Shown: in pieces, positions 26,866 through 36,143 of the stretch
How the letters are laid out: each line of letters opens with the position of its first letter
Position numbering within the stretch: position 1 is the stretch's first letter
From: Terriglobia bacterium
GTDB lineage: Bacteria > Acidobacteriota > Terriglobia > Bryobacterales > Bryobacteraceae
Length of the DNA: 64,000 nucleotides
Assembly: GCA_025363475.1 (NCBI GenBank)
Contig: JANYDS010000053.1
Location: forward strand, 1-64,000
Reading direction: 5' to 3'
Program-made: the position numbers and the translations under genes
Notes under the pieces: model-generated
What the model saw: only the letters and a program-made list of their open reading frames with translations
What the model was told of the DNA's origin: nothing
The model's database searches: none

Positions 26866-27611
26866 GTTCGAAGATGTCGGCGAAGAACGTTAGCGTCTCG
26901 TACGGGCCTTTCCAGGCGCTGCATGACGTGACGCTTGACTTCGAAGCGAACAAGATTACGGCTCTGATCGGGCCTTCCGGCTGCGGCAAATCCACCTTTC
27001 TCCGCAGTCTGAACCGGATCAACGAAACCGAACGCGACACGCGCATTGAAGGCACCATTACGCTGAACGGCGAGAACATCTTTGACATAGACGTGACCGA
27101 AATTCGGCGGCGGGTTGGCATGGTGTTTCAGCGGCCGAACCCGTTTCCGAAATCGATCTTCGACAATGTGGCGTATGGCCCGAAAATCAATGGCATGCTC
27201 ACTGGCACTACCGCGGAAGAGGCAGTGGAAAGCAGTCTGCGGCGGGCCGCGCTCTGGGACGAAGTCAAAGACAAGCTGCACGACTCTGCATACGCGCTGT
27301 CAGGAGGTCAGCAACAGCGGCTTTGCATCGCGCGCGCGCTGGCTGTTAACCCGGAGGTTCTGTTATTCGATGAACCCTGTTCCGCGCTCGACCCGATTGC
27401 AACAGCCAGGATCGAAGACCTGCTGGTGGGTCTCAAAGAACATTGCACGATGGTGATCGTCACGCACAACATGCAGCAGGCGGCGCGAGTAGCGGACGAT
27501 ACCGGTTTCTTCCTGCTGGGCAAACTGATTGAACATGACAAGACGGATCTGATTTTCAAGAACCCGTCGAAACGCGAAACAGAAGACTATATTACTGGCC
27601 GTTTCGGATAA
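26862..27611 (+). CDS. pstB: Phosphate ABC transporter ATP-binding protein
   Basis: The 249-residue ATPase powers the Pst transporter. It has Walker [10 protein letters not shown], the Q-loop Q-R-P-N-P-F-P-K-S, an ABC signature L-S-G-G-Q-Q-Q-R with the usual L-C-I-A-R-A-L after it, Walker [12 protein letters not shown] and the switch His in V-T-H-N-M-Q-Q-A. The D-E-P-C-S-A-L-D form is characteristic of PstB. Its end overlaps the end of the convergent ppk1 gene by 20 bp, with no terminator between them. Confidence 0.96.
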   Translation: MSSKMSAKNVSVSYGPFQALHDVTLDFEANKITALIGPSGCGKSTFLRSLNRINETERDTRIEGTITLNGENIFDIDVTEIRRRVGMVFQRPNPFPKSIFDNVAYGPKINGMLTGTTAEEAVESSLRRAALWDEVKDKLHDSAYALSGGQQQRLCIARALAVNPEVLLFDEPCSALDPIATARIEDLLVGLKEHCTMVIVTHNMQQAARVADDTGFFLLGKLIEHDKTDLIFKNPSKRETEDYITGRFG

Positions 27612-29763
27612 GACCCTGTCGCGCGCGATGGCGGATAAACCAGGCCTGGCTATCCACCGCACCCTTGCCCGTTACCGGAGTGAAATCGTAAGTGCCATCC
27701 GGCTTGCCCAGGCGGGCTTTGACGTTATCGGCGAAATACTTTTCCAGCACCTCGTCGCGCAGCCAGCGCAGGATGGACCGGTTCAAGACCGGGAATAAAA
27801 TCTCTACACGGCGGTCAAGATTGCGAGGCATGAGGTCCGCACTGCCGAGGTAGATTTCTTCTTTGCCACCGTTGTGGAAATAGAACAGACGGCTGTGTTC
27901 CAGGATACGGCCCACTACGCTGCGCACCTTGATGTTGTCAGAGACGCCCGGAATTCCGGGGCGCAGGCAGCAGAGGCCGCGCACGTTGAGATCAACTCGA
28001 ACACCTGCCTGCGAAGCCTCATAGAGTAACTGTATGAGCGCCCGGTCTTCAAGAGCGTTCATCTTGAAAATGATGTGACCCTTTGCCCCGAATGCAATTT
28101 CGCGGCGGATCATATCCACCAGCCGCCCGCGCATGGTGACGGGCGCTACGAGAAGCTGACGGAAGTCCGCTTTGTGCGAATAGCCCGTGAGGTAGTTAAA
28201 AAGATCGGTCGCATCCGCGCCCAGATCAGGGTTGCAGGTGAGCAGGCTGAAGTCAGAATAAAGACGCGCGGTGGTGGAGTTGTAATTGCCGGTGCCGAGG
28301 TGCAGATAACGCCGAATGCCATCGGCTTCGCGCCGCACAATCAGGGCGATTTTGCAATGGACTTTCAGGCCCACCAGACCATAGACCACGTGAACGCCCT
28401 CGCGTTCCAGCGCGCGCGCCCATTCGATATTACTCTCTTCATCGAAACGGGCTTTGAGTTCAACCAGCACGGCAACCTGCTTGCCGTTTTCAATGGCTTC
28501 GAGCAGCGATTGCACGATGGGTGAATTGCGCCCCACGCGGTACAGCGTCATCTTGATGGCAAGTACGTCGGGGTCGTGCGCAGCCTTTTTCAGCAGGTCT
28601 TCCACGGGCTGAAAGGAATGCCAGGGATGGTGCAGCAAGTGGTCTTCCCGGCGGATGGCGGTGAAGATGTCTTCCTCCGCCTGGCTGGAAAGATCATGCG
28701 GGGTAGCGGGTTCAAAAGGTTCGTCACGCAGCTCATGCCGGTCAAGCGAAGCCAGCTGACGAACGCGCGTAAGATCAACCGGGCCGGGCACACGGACCAC
28801 ATCTTCAGGCCCCACTTCAAGATTTTCGATGAGGATTTCGAGGATGTGGTCAGAGATGCTGGTATCGGTCTGGAGCCGGACGGGCTTGTGAAAGCGCCTG
28901 CGCCAGACGGCCTCTTCGACGGATTCCAGAAGGTCATCACTTTCCAGTTCCTTGATGGCAACTTCCGCATCGCGCGTGATGTGGAAGGGATACGATTCCA
29001 GAATCACCAGGCCGGGGAAGAGCGACTTCAGATTGGCGGCAATCAGCTGTTCGATCCAGACGAATTTCTGTGGCGGCGCGGGGGCCTTCTTGCGAACCGG
29101 CAGGGAGGGAATTGATACCAGCTGCGGCAGCGCTTCGGGAACTTTCACACGGGCAAAGTGCGTGCGGCCGTCCGTATCTTTCAACTCGATGGCGAGGTTG
29201 AGGCTGAGGTTGGAAATGTGGGGGAAGGGCCTGCCGAGATCGACGGCCAGCGGCGTCAGGACCGGGAAGATCGTGTCGGTGTAATAGAGGTCAGCGGCGG
29301 CACGTTCGCGGTCATCCAGAGCGCTGTAATCGGCAATGATGATCCCGTTTTCAGCGAGTTCCGGCACCAGGCTGTTCTGAAATGTGGCGTAGATTCCGGT
29401 GACTAGTCGGTCTACCGCCTTCCGGACGCTGGATATCTGACGGGCGACCGTCTTGCCGTCAATACTCAGAGACTGAACGCCTGCGGCAAGCTTCTGTTTT
29501 AGCGCTGCAACGCGGACCATGAAGAACTCATCAAGGTTGGAACTAACGATGGAGATGAACTTGACGCGTTCGAGGAGTTTGTTGCCGGGGTCAGAAGCTT
29601 CTTCGAGAACGCGGTGCTGGAACTCAAGCAGGCTGATCTCGCGATTCATGTAGAGCGAGGGGTCGCTAAGAGCAACTGCGGGCGCAGCTGGCGTCTTTAC
29701 GGGTTTGCGCGCGGCGGCTTTCCCTGATGTGGTTTTGCGGACGGGTGGACGTTTATGCGACAC
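27592..29763 (-). CDS. ppk1: Polyphosphate kinase 1
   Basis: The 723-residue enzyme polymerises the gamma-phosphate of ATP into polyphosphate. After a Lys/Pro/Ala-rich basic leader of about 35 residues the PPK1 fold begins with [17 protein letters not shown] and [11 protein letters not shown]. The catalytic autophosphorylated His lies in the phospholipase D-like C domains (V-H-C-K, with H-L-G-T-G-N-Y-N). The GTG at 29763 was chosen over more upstream codons because it overlaps the end of phoR by only 11 bp. The order phoR-ppk1, facing pst genes, joins phosphate sensing, uptake and storage. Confidence 0.95.
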   Translation of the reverse strand: MSHKRPPVRKTTSGKAAARKPVKTPAAPAVALSDPSLYMNREISLLEFQHRVLEEASDPGNKLLERVKFISIVSSNLDEFFMVRVAALKQKLAAGVQSLSIDGKTVARQISSVRKAVDRLVTGIYATFQNSLVPELAENGIIIADYSALDDRERAAADLYYTDTIFPVLTPLAVDLGRPFPHISNLSLNLAIELKDTDGRTHFARVKVPEALPQLVSIPSLPVRKKAPAPPQKFVWIEQLIAANLKSLFPGLVILESYPFHITRDAEVAIKELESDDLLESVEEAVWRRRFHKPVRLQTDTSISDHILEILIENLEVGPEDVVRVPGPVDLTRVRQLASLDRHELRDEPFEPATPHDLSSQAEEDIFTAIRREDHLLHHPWHSFQPVEDLLKKAAHDPDVLAIKMTLYRVGRNSPIVQSLLEAIENGKQVAVLVELKARFDEESNIEWARALEREGVHVVYGLVGLKVHCKIALIVRREADGIRRYLHLGTGNYNSTTARLYSDFSLLTCNPDLGADATDLFNYLTGYSHKADFRQLLVAPVTMRGRLVDMIRREIAFGAKGHIIFKMNALEDRALIQLLYEASQAGVRVDLNVRGLCCLRPGIPGVSDNIKVRSVVGRILEHSRLFYFHNGGKEEIYLGSADLMPRNLDRRVEILFPVLNRSILRWLRDEVLEKYFADNVKARLGKPDGTYDFTPVTGKGAVDSQAWFIRHRARQGLIRNGQ

Positions 29764-31186
29764 GGGTTTCAGTACTCGGGGGCAGAAGAATGGTGAAGGT
29801 GGTGCCTTTGCCAAGGCGGCTTTCTACTTTGATGGTACCGTTCATGCGTTCGACAACGTGTTTCACGATGGAAAGGCCCAGACCTGTGCCGCCGACTTCT
29901 CGGGAGCGGGCACGGTCCACCCGATAGAAACGCTCGAAGATGCGGGGCAGATCATCGGAGGGGATGCCGCTGCCGGTATCGGAGACAGAGATGAAGACCC
30001 GGCCTTCAGGGCTGCGACCGGAATCGATGCGGACTTCGCCATCGCGGTGATTGAATTTGACGGCGTTGTCGAGCAGATTCACGAGGGCTTGTTCGAGACG
30101 CAAAGCGTGGCCGGTGATGAAGGCGTCCGATTCGGAATTGCGTACGAGGTTGACCCCGCGCAGGCGTGCTTCAGTTTCAACCGTAAGGACGGCGGTGTTG
30201 ATGGCCTCTTCTACGGAAATGGGGCCTGGGTCAGCGTCGCGGCGTCCGGATTCGAGATCAGAAAGCGTGAGCAGATCCGAAGCGATGTTGTTGAGCCGGA
30301 TCGCATGGGCCTGAATGATTTCGACGAAGCGACGGTTGTTATCCAGATCTTCCAGCGCTCCGCTGAGCAGGGTCTCCGCATAGCCGCGGATGGCGGTGAG
30401 AGGCGTGCGGAGTTCGTGAGAAACGTTGGCGACGAAATCGCGGCGGACGCGTTCGAGGCGCTCCAGCCCGGTGATGTCATGCAGGATGACGAGGGCTCCA
30501 TGGTGAGGAACTTTGGGGTCCGGTGAGGCCAGGGGCGCGGCATAGGCTTCGAAGACAGACGCGTCATCATTCTGATCAGAAAACGGGAGCGCGAACTGGA
30601 GTTTGCGCTTGACGGGTTCGCCGGAAGCGAGGACGGCGGAAATGAGGCTGAGCAGCTGAGGGTCTCGGACGAGGCCGACGAGGGGCGTGTTTTCGGCGAC
30701 GGGCTGGCGCAGGCCGAGGGCGGTGGAGAGGGCCTGATTGCAGAAGAGGATTCGCAGCTGATGGTCAACGGCGAGGACGCCTTCCGCCATGCTGCGGAGG
30801 ATGACGTCGCGGCGGCCGGATTCGAGGCTGATGCTGTCAACCAGTTCGCGAATGCGGGTGGCCATGCGACGGAGGGTTTGGTTGAGGGCGACGGTTTCGG
30901 TGGAGGTGTCGAGGCTCCAGCCCTGATCTGGATTGGCGGGCGTGGCGGTGTCATTCTTCATCGTCAGGTCCGGCAGGGTGGCGTCGAGGACTTGTTCAGC
31001 GAAGGTTTTGAGGCGCTGAATGCGCCAGTCAATGGCGCGGGCGAAGAGCCAGGTGAGGAGCAGAGCACCGGCGAGGGAGAGGGCGAGCTGGAGGGGCGCG
31101 GAGGGGGCGAGGCGGGTAGAGAAAACGATGGCAGCAAGGAGCGCGAAGCAAGTGAGGAAGAGCCGGAACCGGAGGGATTTGGTCAC
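29753..31186 (-). CDS. phoR: PhoR-like sensor histidine kinase
   Basis: The 477-residue kinase has two closely spaced N-terminal membrane helices with almost no periplasmic loop, a HAMP-like linker, a PAS domain (R-S-M-A-E-G-V-L-A-V-D), a HisKA dimer with the phospho-His in V-S-H-E-L-R-T-P-L and a HATPase_c domain (L-L-D-N-A-V-K-F-N, D-T-G-S-G-I, G-G-T-G-L-G-L-S-I-V-K). This is the usual PhoR layout, and the ppk1/pst/phoU context supports the name. No phoB response regulator gene is in the window, so the partner must be encoded elsewhere. The GTG at 31186 starts just before the first hydrophobic helix; further upstream the frame is open but looks noncoding. Confidence 0.88.
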   Translation of the reverse strand: MTKSLRFRLFLTCFALLAAIVFSTRLAPSAPLQLALSLAGALLLTWLFARAIDWRIQRLKTFAEQVLDATLPDLTMKNDTATPANPDQGWSLDTSTETVALNQTLRRMATRIRELVDSISLESGRRDVILRSMAEGVLAVDHQLRILFCNQALSTALGLRQPVAENTPLVGLVRDPQLLSLISAVLASGEPVKRKLQFALPFSDQNDDASVFEAYAAPLASPDPKVPHHGALVILHDITGLERLERVRRDFVANVSHELRTPLTAIRGYAETLLSGALEDLDNNRRFVEIIQAHAIRLNNIASDLLTLSDLESGRRDADPGPISVEEAINTAVLTVETEARLRGVNLVRNSESDAFITGHALRLEQALVNLLDNAVKFNHRDGEVRIDSGRSPEGRVFISVSDTGSGIPSDDLPRIFERFYRVDRARSREVGGTGLGLSIVKHVVERMNGTIKVESRLGKGTTFTILLPPSTETRVA

Positions 31187-31419
31187 TTGGATTTTAGTAG
31201 TTGGGATTGTGACTGTCCGTAAGTCCAGTTTACACGGGATTTGTGAATATTTGGTTAAACGGTTTGTTCTGTTGGGGATCGGAGACAGGGTAGAGGCACA
31301 AGAGCGGGTTCCTGAGGCGGTGACGCACCCGGAAGAAAGGTTCACTGCCGTTTCGGATGGACAGGGATTATTGCGCGGTATTTTTGGGATGAGTGGCGCT
31401 GTCTCTTGCGAATCCCAAT

Positions 31420-32417
31420 TTACTTCGACAGCCCTTTGGCATCATCCGCCCGGGCACCGGCCAGGATGCCCGCTAACCCGATATTGCATTCATGGCAGGC
31501 ATACCCATAAACCGGCTGCGCGGACCGCTGCAGCGGAATCATCGCGCTCCATGGCTTGGTCCACGTGTCCGGCTCGTTCACCGTAATCTCGTATCGCAGC
31601 GTTTCGGCATCCTGACGCGTGAACCGTTCCGTGACGTGCAACTTCGCGCTCGAGATGCCCTGAAAGGCGTGCGGCCGGTAATTCGCAGTGTCGACCACCA
31701 GTGTGTTGCCTTCCCAGTGCCCGCGCGAATCCCCGAGCCACTCGTGAACTGCCGCGGCCACATGTGGTCGGTTCTCCAGATCGATGACCCACGCATCGTG
31801 GAACATTTCCGTCATGAATCATGACCGCCGCAGGCGTCTGCACGAGCTGGTAATAGCTCTGGTATCCCGCCTGGAGTCGCGGCGAGCCGGCGGTAATACA
31901 CCGTTCCCCCAGGGACCGGTCCTCCGCACTTTCCGCGCGCCGCTGCCGGGCTACCCTCTGCTCGGTCTGGAGTTGCTTCGCCAACGCGGTCAAGGAAGGA
32001 AGGCACCCATCCGGCGGGTTAGTAATCAGCGAAGTCCTGTTATCCCAGACTCTGTAATCGTTCTACTCCGAACTGTAATCGAGAGTCTCGCCGTCGGTAC
32101 TCTTGAAGCCGGCCTTCAGACCTTTCACATTCGCCCATATGGTCAGAAACAGCTGATCGCCAAATGCTGCATCAACCTTCCCGCTGATGAACATCTCCTG
32201 GGCTTTTGCCTGCATCGCCTGCACTTCAGCGCCGGACAGCACGGGATGGGCGTCGAGTTCCACTGGGACGTTCGAGCGGTGTGGCAATGTTGTTGGCCCG
32301 GAACCCCTGCAAATCCGGATGTCCATCCGAAGACAACGGCGCCTTATACTGCTGCGCCTCGCCCAACGCTGCAAAAGCTGTGGCGCAAACAACCAGACCG
32401 AATGGGCTAAACCGCAT
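31420..32417 (-). pseudogene. Degraded secreted protein of an acidobacterial family
   Basis: Pieces of one protein can be read in order but in different frames. The start at 32417 (M-R-F-S-P-F-G-L plus a signal peptide ending A-L-G-E-A-Q) is followed by S-S-D-G-H-P-D-L-Q-G and P-L-E-R-P. A shift near 32270 leads to a middle part, another to E-R-C-I-T-A-G, and a last shift near 31810 to the C-terminal block with E-W-L-G-D-S-R-G-H-W-E-G-N-T-L-V-V-D and Y-A-C-H-E-C-N-I-G-L-A. These motifs match a secreted family of unknown function that is abundant in Acidobacteriota. At least three frame changes mean the gene is dead. About 230 bp between it and phoR hold nothing I can support. Confidence 0.7.
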
Positions 32418-32532
32418 TGCCGACTCCTTTCCGCCCATGTGCGCACGCTGGCAATGCTACGCCCTCTTCAGGCGGAGGTCAATGGGAGTTGTGTCTGTGT
32501 GTGTCTGTGCTCTGCAAGCGTCAGGCTTCTGC

Positions 32533-33021
32533 CTACTTGTGCGGGGCCACCGGCCCATTGTATTCGGAGTCCGTGACGTCATTAAGCCAGGTGATTTTGC
32601 CGCGGTGGATGTTGAACTGGTTGCCGGACGTCGTTGGGGTCGAGCCTTGCCAGTGGGCCACTCCCGGGGGCGCATAGGCGGTTTCGCCGGCGCGGAATTC
32701 GATGATTGCACCGCCTTTGAGCTGATGGCGGCAGATGCCTTCTTCGCAGAGCAGAATCTGGCCGCCTTCGTGAATGTGCCACTGGGTGCGGGCGCCTGGC
32801 GTGAATTTATAGTGGGCGAAGTTGCCGGTGGAGTTCTCGTTCACCGGCAGGACGGTGCCCTGAAAGTATGGGTTCTTGATGGGATCTTTGAAGGTGACTT
32901 TTGTGAGGTCGATGACGTCAGCTACCTGAGCCACAACGAGTGACAGGCTGAAGACGGCGATGCCGCAGCCGATGCGGAACCAGATGCGGCCGGGGCTGCT
33001 GACGAAGCTGGTGATTTTCAT
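32533..33021 (-). CDS. Secreted cupin-domain protein
   Basis: The 162-residue protein has a signal-type hydrophobic segment at residues 15-31 followed by a single cupin barrel. The first cupin motif is W-H-I-H-E-G-G-Q-I-L (two His and a later Glu) and the second is Y-A-P-P-G-V-A-H-W, giving metal ligands of the usual 3-His/1-Glu type. Related small exported cupins occur beside oxidoreductases and carboxymuconolactone decarboxylases, but no such partner remains here. It is the only intact gene between the pseudogenes of this region. Substrate unknown. Confidence 0.85.
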   Translation of the reverse strand: MKITSFVSSPGRIWFRIGCGIAVFSLSLVVAQVADVIDLTKVTFKDPIKNPYFQGTVLPVNENSTGNFAHYKFTPGARTQWHIHEGGQILLCEEGICRHQLKGGAIIEFRAGETAYAPPGVAHWQGSTPTTSGNQFNIHRGKITWLNDVTDSEYNGPVAPHK

Positions 33022-33108
33022 GTTGAACCTTCCCTGGTCCTTCGTGGACTCCCTGACATTGTATTAGACGGGGGCGCACCGGCCTCTAAACGTTGACCGC
33101 GCCGTCAA

Positions 33109-33267
33109 CTTTCGCGCGATCTCAACCATCAGACAATCGGAAAATCCAAGAGCAGGCCTGGCGCGAAACAGTTCGAGTGCCGCAGCCACCGTTTCGGCAT
33201 CCCGCAGCACCAGTTCACGGTGGCTCAGCACCCCCATCAGGTTGTCAAAAAGACTTTCACCTTCAAG
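33109..33267 (-). pseudogene. Fragment of a PIN-domain (VapC-like) toxin
   Basis: A minus-strand reading holds L-M-G-V-L-S-H-R-E-L-V-L-R-D, A-A-A-L-E-L-F-R-A-R-P and F-S-D-C-L-M-V-E-I-A-R-K, matching the second half of a PIN domain including the conserved acidic F-x-D-C-L motif. There is no N-terminal part with the first catalytic Asp and the usual C-terminal F-D-R-x-L segment is replaced by unrelated sequence. No antitoxin is recognisable beside it. It is a remnant. Confidence 0.55.
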
Positions 33268-33349
33268 CGGTCGAACAGGCCCGGCACACGGCTAAAGGCT
33301 CGAATCGCTCCGGCCCTTTTCGCATTCTAACTAACCAACTATCAAATAA

Positions 33350-33560
33350 TTACTTCGGCGTCACATGAATCAACGCGCCAGGATTAGCATCTTCCAGCAT
33401 CCAAAGTGAACCGTCCGGCCCCTGCTCCACGTCGCGGATTCTCTTACCCACATCCCAGCGCTCAGCCGCCTTCGCGCCACCATGGCCGTCATAAATAAAC
33501 CGGTTCAGGGTCTTGCTCCCCAGCCCACTCACAAATATCGAGAATTCTCCTTGCTTGGCT
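33350..33560 (-). pseudogene. C-terminal fragment of a PQQ-dependent sugar dehydrogenase (GSDH/sorbosone type)
   Basis: The open stretch ends with V-S-G-L-G-S-K-T-L-N-R-F, R-I-R-D-V-E-Q-G-P-D-G-S-L-W and A-L-I-H-V-T-P-K before the stop, the closing blade of Asd-type PQQ sugar dehydrogenases. A TAA lies just upstream of about 33560 and the remaining 300 or more residues of the enzyme are absent. A 60-codon in-frame reading from an ATG-like codon exists but is only a leftover of the larger gene. Confidence 0.7.
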
Positions 33561-33743
33561 TTTTACTTCTGAGGTACCCGGGCTGATTCGATCCGGGCCA
33601 CTGTTGCTGACTCTATCGTACCGACCTATGGATGTCGGGCTGAAAGTCGACGTCATCTACTGCCGACTTCCGCAACTGATAACGCTGGCTCCGGCGCTGA
33701 TCTCGCTTAGACTGATCCCGCTTAGAATAAAGGTGGAGTGACT

Positions 33744-33991
33744 ATGTCTGACTGGCAACCCCGGCGCTATAAAGACTACGAGTGGATTGTGGCCGATCCT
33801 GAATTGCTGGGTGGTAAGCTTGCCATCTGCACACCCGGCTGTCAGTGGAAATTATCCTGGAATGCCTGTCGAACGACATGTCCCTGCAGGATATAGATGA
33901 AGCGTTCCATAGCACTTTCCCTCACGCTGCACTTCACGAAGTTCTGAAAGTGGCATCCGAGTTTGTCGGCTCATTTCATGTGGCTGCTTGA
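33744..33991 (+). pseudogene. Frameshifted DUF433 antitoxin
   Basis: The ATG at 33744 has AGGTGGAG before it and starts a normal DUF433 N-terminus (A-D-P-E-L-L-G-G-K-L-A-I). Near 33830 one base is missing; the next frame continues with L-S-V-E-I-I-L-E-C-L-S-N-D and ends at the TGA at 33989-33991. Total length 248 bases is one short of a whole codon count, agreeing with a single deletion in the G-T-R motif. It overlaps the start of the toxin remnant. Confidence 0.7.
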
Positions 33992-34312
33992 CGCAAATTT
34001 AGACGTTCATCTTCTGGAAGTATTGCGGACGTTCAGATCGACTGCGACACCGCTGAGAATCGGGGCTGGAAGGCGCTCAGAAATGGTGAACTTGTAGCTG
34101 CGGCGGTCGGGGCCGGATTTGATACGCTCGTTACACGTGATCGGTTATTCGCAGAATCGGCGGTACGCGCATGGCGCACAGTCCCAAGTCTTTGCGTCGT
34201 AATCGTGACACTTCCACAATCACCTTCCAGTCGCTATTTGGAGGATTTCGCGAGAGCCTGGACGGCCTCGCCGATTGTGCCGCTGTCTGGCAAGATTGTG
34301 ATTTGGCCTTAA
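33978..34312 (+). pseudogene. Frameshifted DUF5615 PIN-like toxin
   Basis: The ATG at 33978 begins M-W-L-L-D-A-N-L-D-V-H-L-L, the DUF5615 N-terminus with the acidic residue of the PIN-like site. A base is lost in the T-F-G-I-D-C-D region near 34035, after which the second frame gives N-G-E-L-V-A-A-A, F-D-T-L-V-T-R-D-R-L-F and a natural end at 34310-34312. The 335-base length fits a 111-residue protein with one deletion. Both partners of this pair are therefore broken, each by one base. The following 200 bp up to the promoter at 34541 hold nothing I recognise. Confidence 0.7.
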
Positions 34313-34540
34313 GGTTTTTGCAGTGCTTCGCAGGCGTCGAACCGCTCCCGAAAAACCGACTGCCTTGATTGAGCATTTTCCCGCAGCGACATCGCCTAAT
34401 TGACCTGCCCCCCAATGCGCGCCGTGTTCGAGAGGAATCCCTTGCCGCGATTAGCGATTTGGTGTCTTTTCCAAATGTGGGCCTATAGGCGCCCCAACCT
34501 GACGTCAACGGCAGCCGACCCCGACTATCCCACGTTAGTA

Positions 34541-34569
34541 TTGACAACTGGCCAGCTTAGACCACAATA
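34541..34569 (+). promoter_or_regulatory. Sigma-70-type promoter of the AAA ATPase gene
   Basis: TTGACA at 34541-34546 is a perfect -35 box, with ACAATA at 34564-34569 after 17 bp (or CACAAT after 16 bp). The predicted transcription start falls at about 34575, on the TTG start codon, so the mRNA may be leaderless. Confidence 0.5.
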
Positions 34570-34574
34570 GTCGT

Positions 34575-35807
34575 TTGACGCCGCCGGTTTATCACGTTCC
34601 GCCGCCGCACCGCCTGGATCAACTGGGCGTGCCGGAACCGCTGATTCTCGACTTGGCCGTGCGGCTTACCGGATTGCGGGGCATTTGCACCATCCATCTG
34701 CTTTCGGAACTAATGAAAATTCCGCTGGAACTGGCCGAGTCGATTTTCCGGAAGTTGAATGACCAGCAATATTTGGAAGTCCGCCGGATGGATGGCGATG
34801 ACTATGTGTTTTCACTCAGCCCCAGTGGTCGAAAACTGGCTGCGGAGCGGGCGCTATCGTCACGCTATGCCGGGCCCGCACCGGTTTCGCTGAGAGAGTG
34901 GACAGCGGCGGTCCGGGCGCAAAAGCCGAAGCTGGAAATCACCCGGCAGAAACTGCGCGAAGCATTCTTCGACATCGTGGTTTCAGATAAGTTGCTGGAC
35001 GCTCTCGGCCCGGCTCTGATCTCGCAACAGGCGATTTTCCTGTACGGCCCCAGCGGCACTGGCAAGACCACCATTTCCGAACGTCTGCTGCGAGTTTTCG
35101 ACGATGCCATCCTGGTGCCGTATGCGATAGAAGTGGACGGACAGGTGATCAGCCTGGCCGATCCGGCGGTACATGAACAAGTGGAGTTTGCAGACCTCGA
35201 TATTGACCCGCGGTGGATGGTGTCAAAGCGCCCGTTTCTGGCAGTGGGCGGCGAACTGGTGACAAGCATGCTTGACTTGCAGCGGGACGAAGCCACCGGT
35301 GCGTGGAACGCGCCATTACAGATGAAAGCCAACAACGGCATCCTGCTGATTGATGATTTCGGGCGGCAGATGATGTCGCCGCGCGATCTCTTGAATCGCT
35401 GGATTGTGCCGCTGGACCGGCGGGTGGATTTTCTGTCACTCGGAAGCGGCGGCAAGTTCGACGTTCCCTTTGAAGAACTAGTGGTTTTCTCTACCAACCT
35501 TGCGCCGCATGAACTGGCGGATGAGGCGTTTCTGCGGCGGATTCCCAATAAGATTCTGGTGGAGCCGGTAGACGCTGAGGCGTTTGACAAGATTTTCCAG
35601 ATGAGTGCCAAAGCTACCGGGATGGAATACGATCCCGGCAGTGAAGCTCTGATGCGGGAACTGTGTTTACGGCACAGCGAAGACCTGCGGCCCTGTTTTC
35701 CACGCGACATTTGCAATGCCATCAAAGCCATCACCGCTTATGAACAGAGAACCGCGAGGGTGACCGCTGCCGATCTGGAACGGGCTGTCACCGGATATTT
35801 TGTTTAG
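34575..35807 (+). CDS. AAA-family ATPase with N-terminal winged-helix-like domain
   Basis: The 410-residue protein has an N-terminal helical region (residues 20-95) that looks like a winged helix: L-T-G-L-R-G-I-C-T-I-H-L-L-S-E-L, then L-R-R-type recognition sequence and a short wing ending S-P-S-G-R-K-L. The ATPase follows with Walker A G-P-S-G-T-G-K-T-T at 158-166, Walker B I-L-L-I-D-D-F and an Asn sensor in F-S-T-N-L, plus arginines in F-L-R-R-I-P-N-K. It resembles conserved ATPases of unknown role in Acidobacteriota. A PilZ protein follows seven bases after its stop, so a link to surface polysaccharide or pili is possible but inferred. The TTG start is supported only by the conserved-looking N-terminus. 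Confidence 0.85.
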   Translation: MTPPVYHVPPPHRLDQLGVPEPLILDLAVRLTGLRGICTIHLLSELMKIPLELAESIFRKLNDQQYLEVRRMDGDDYVFSLSPSGRKLAAERALSSRYAGPAPVSLREWTAAVRAQKPKLEITRQKLREAFFDIVVSDKLLDALGPALISQQAIFLYGPSGTGKTTISERLLRVFDDAILVPYAIEVDGQVISLADPAVHEQVEFADLDIDPRWMVSKRPFLAVGGELVTSMLDLQRDEATGAWNAPLQMKANNGILLIDDFGRQMMSPRDLLNRWIVPLDRRVDFLSLGSGGKFDVPFEELVVFSTNLAPHELADEAFLRRIPNKILVEPVDAEAFDKIFQMSAKATGMEYDPGSEALMRELCLRHSEDLRPCFPRDICNAIKAITAYEQRTARVTAADLERAVTGYFV

Positions 35808-35813
35808 GGAAGT

Positions 35814-36143
35814 ATGAGGACCCGACCGGAAGAAAGGTTTCACGTTGACTTCCAGGTCTTTCTTTCCTGGCAGGAAAAATCGGGTGCAGTGCGGCGGGCA
35901 ATGGGGCGGTGCGTGGATCTTTCGGCATCCGGCGCGAAGCTGGAAACGCTGGACAAGATGGACCCTCGCAGTATGGTGCTGGTGCATTCGGAACAGTTCG
36001 GCCGGATGGGAAATGCGACCATTCGTTATTGTCTGCGCGAAGGAATGAAATACAGTGTGGGGCTGCAGTTCAGTGCGGCGTTTGGACTGGGAGACCCGGT
36101 GCGGCGCAAGATGCTGAACGGGGTCCTGTGTGCTGAAACGTAA
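35814..36143 (+). CDS. PilZ-domain protein, putative c-di-GMP receptor
   Basis: The 109-residue protein is a lone PilZ domain. The c-di-GMP-binding R-x-x-x-R is present at residues 4-8 (R-P-E-E-R), and the D/N-x-S-x-x-G motif at 35-40 (D-L-S-A-S-G). Both are intact, so binding is expected. Its partner could be the upstream ATPase (7 bp away) or the downstream membrane protein, whose GTG start overlaps the PilZ end by 14 bp. Ligand binding would be its only recognisable activity. Confidence 0.85.
   Translation: MRTRPEERFHVDFQVFLSWQEKSGAVRRAMGRCVDLSASGAKLETLDKMDPRSMVLVHSEQFGRMGNATIRYCLREGMKYSVGLQFSAAFGLGDPVRRKMLNGVLCAET

Noticed and set aside
29705-30526. Plus-strand open frame of 273 codons
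   Set aside because: Antisense to phoR, whose HisKA and HATPase motifs are unambiguous.
33275-33299. A-F-S-R-V-P-G segment as the C-terminus of a second PIN toxin
   Set aside because: Only seven residues match, and it lies on the wrong side of the main PIN fragment; chance cannot be excluded.
33580-33610. tRNA-like stretch with GATTCGATCC
   Set aside because: No acceptor, D or anticodon arms can be built around it.
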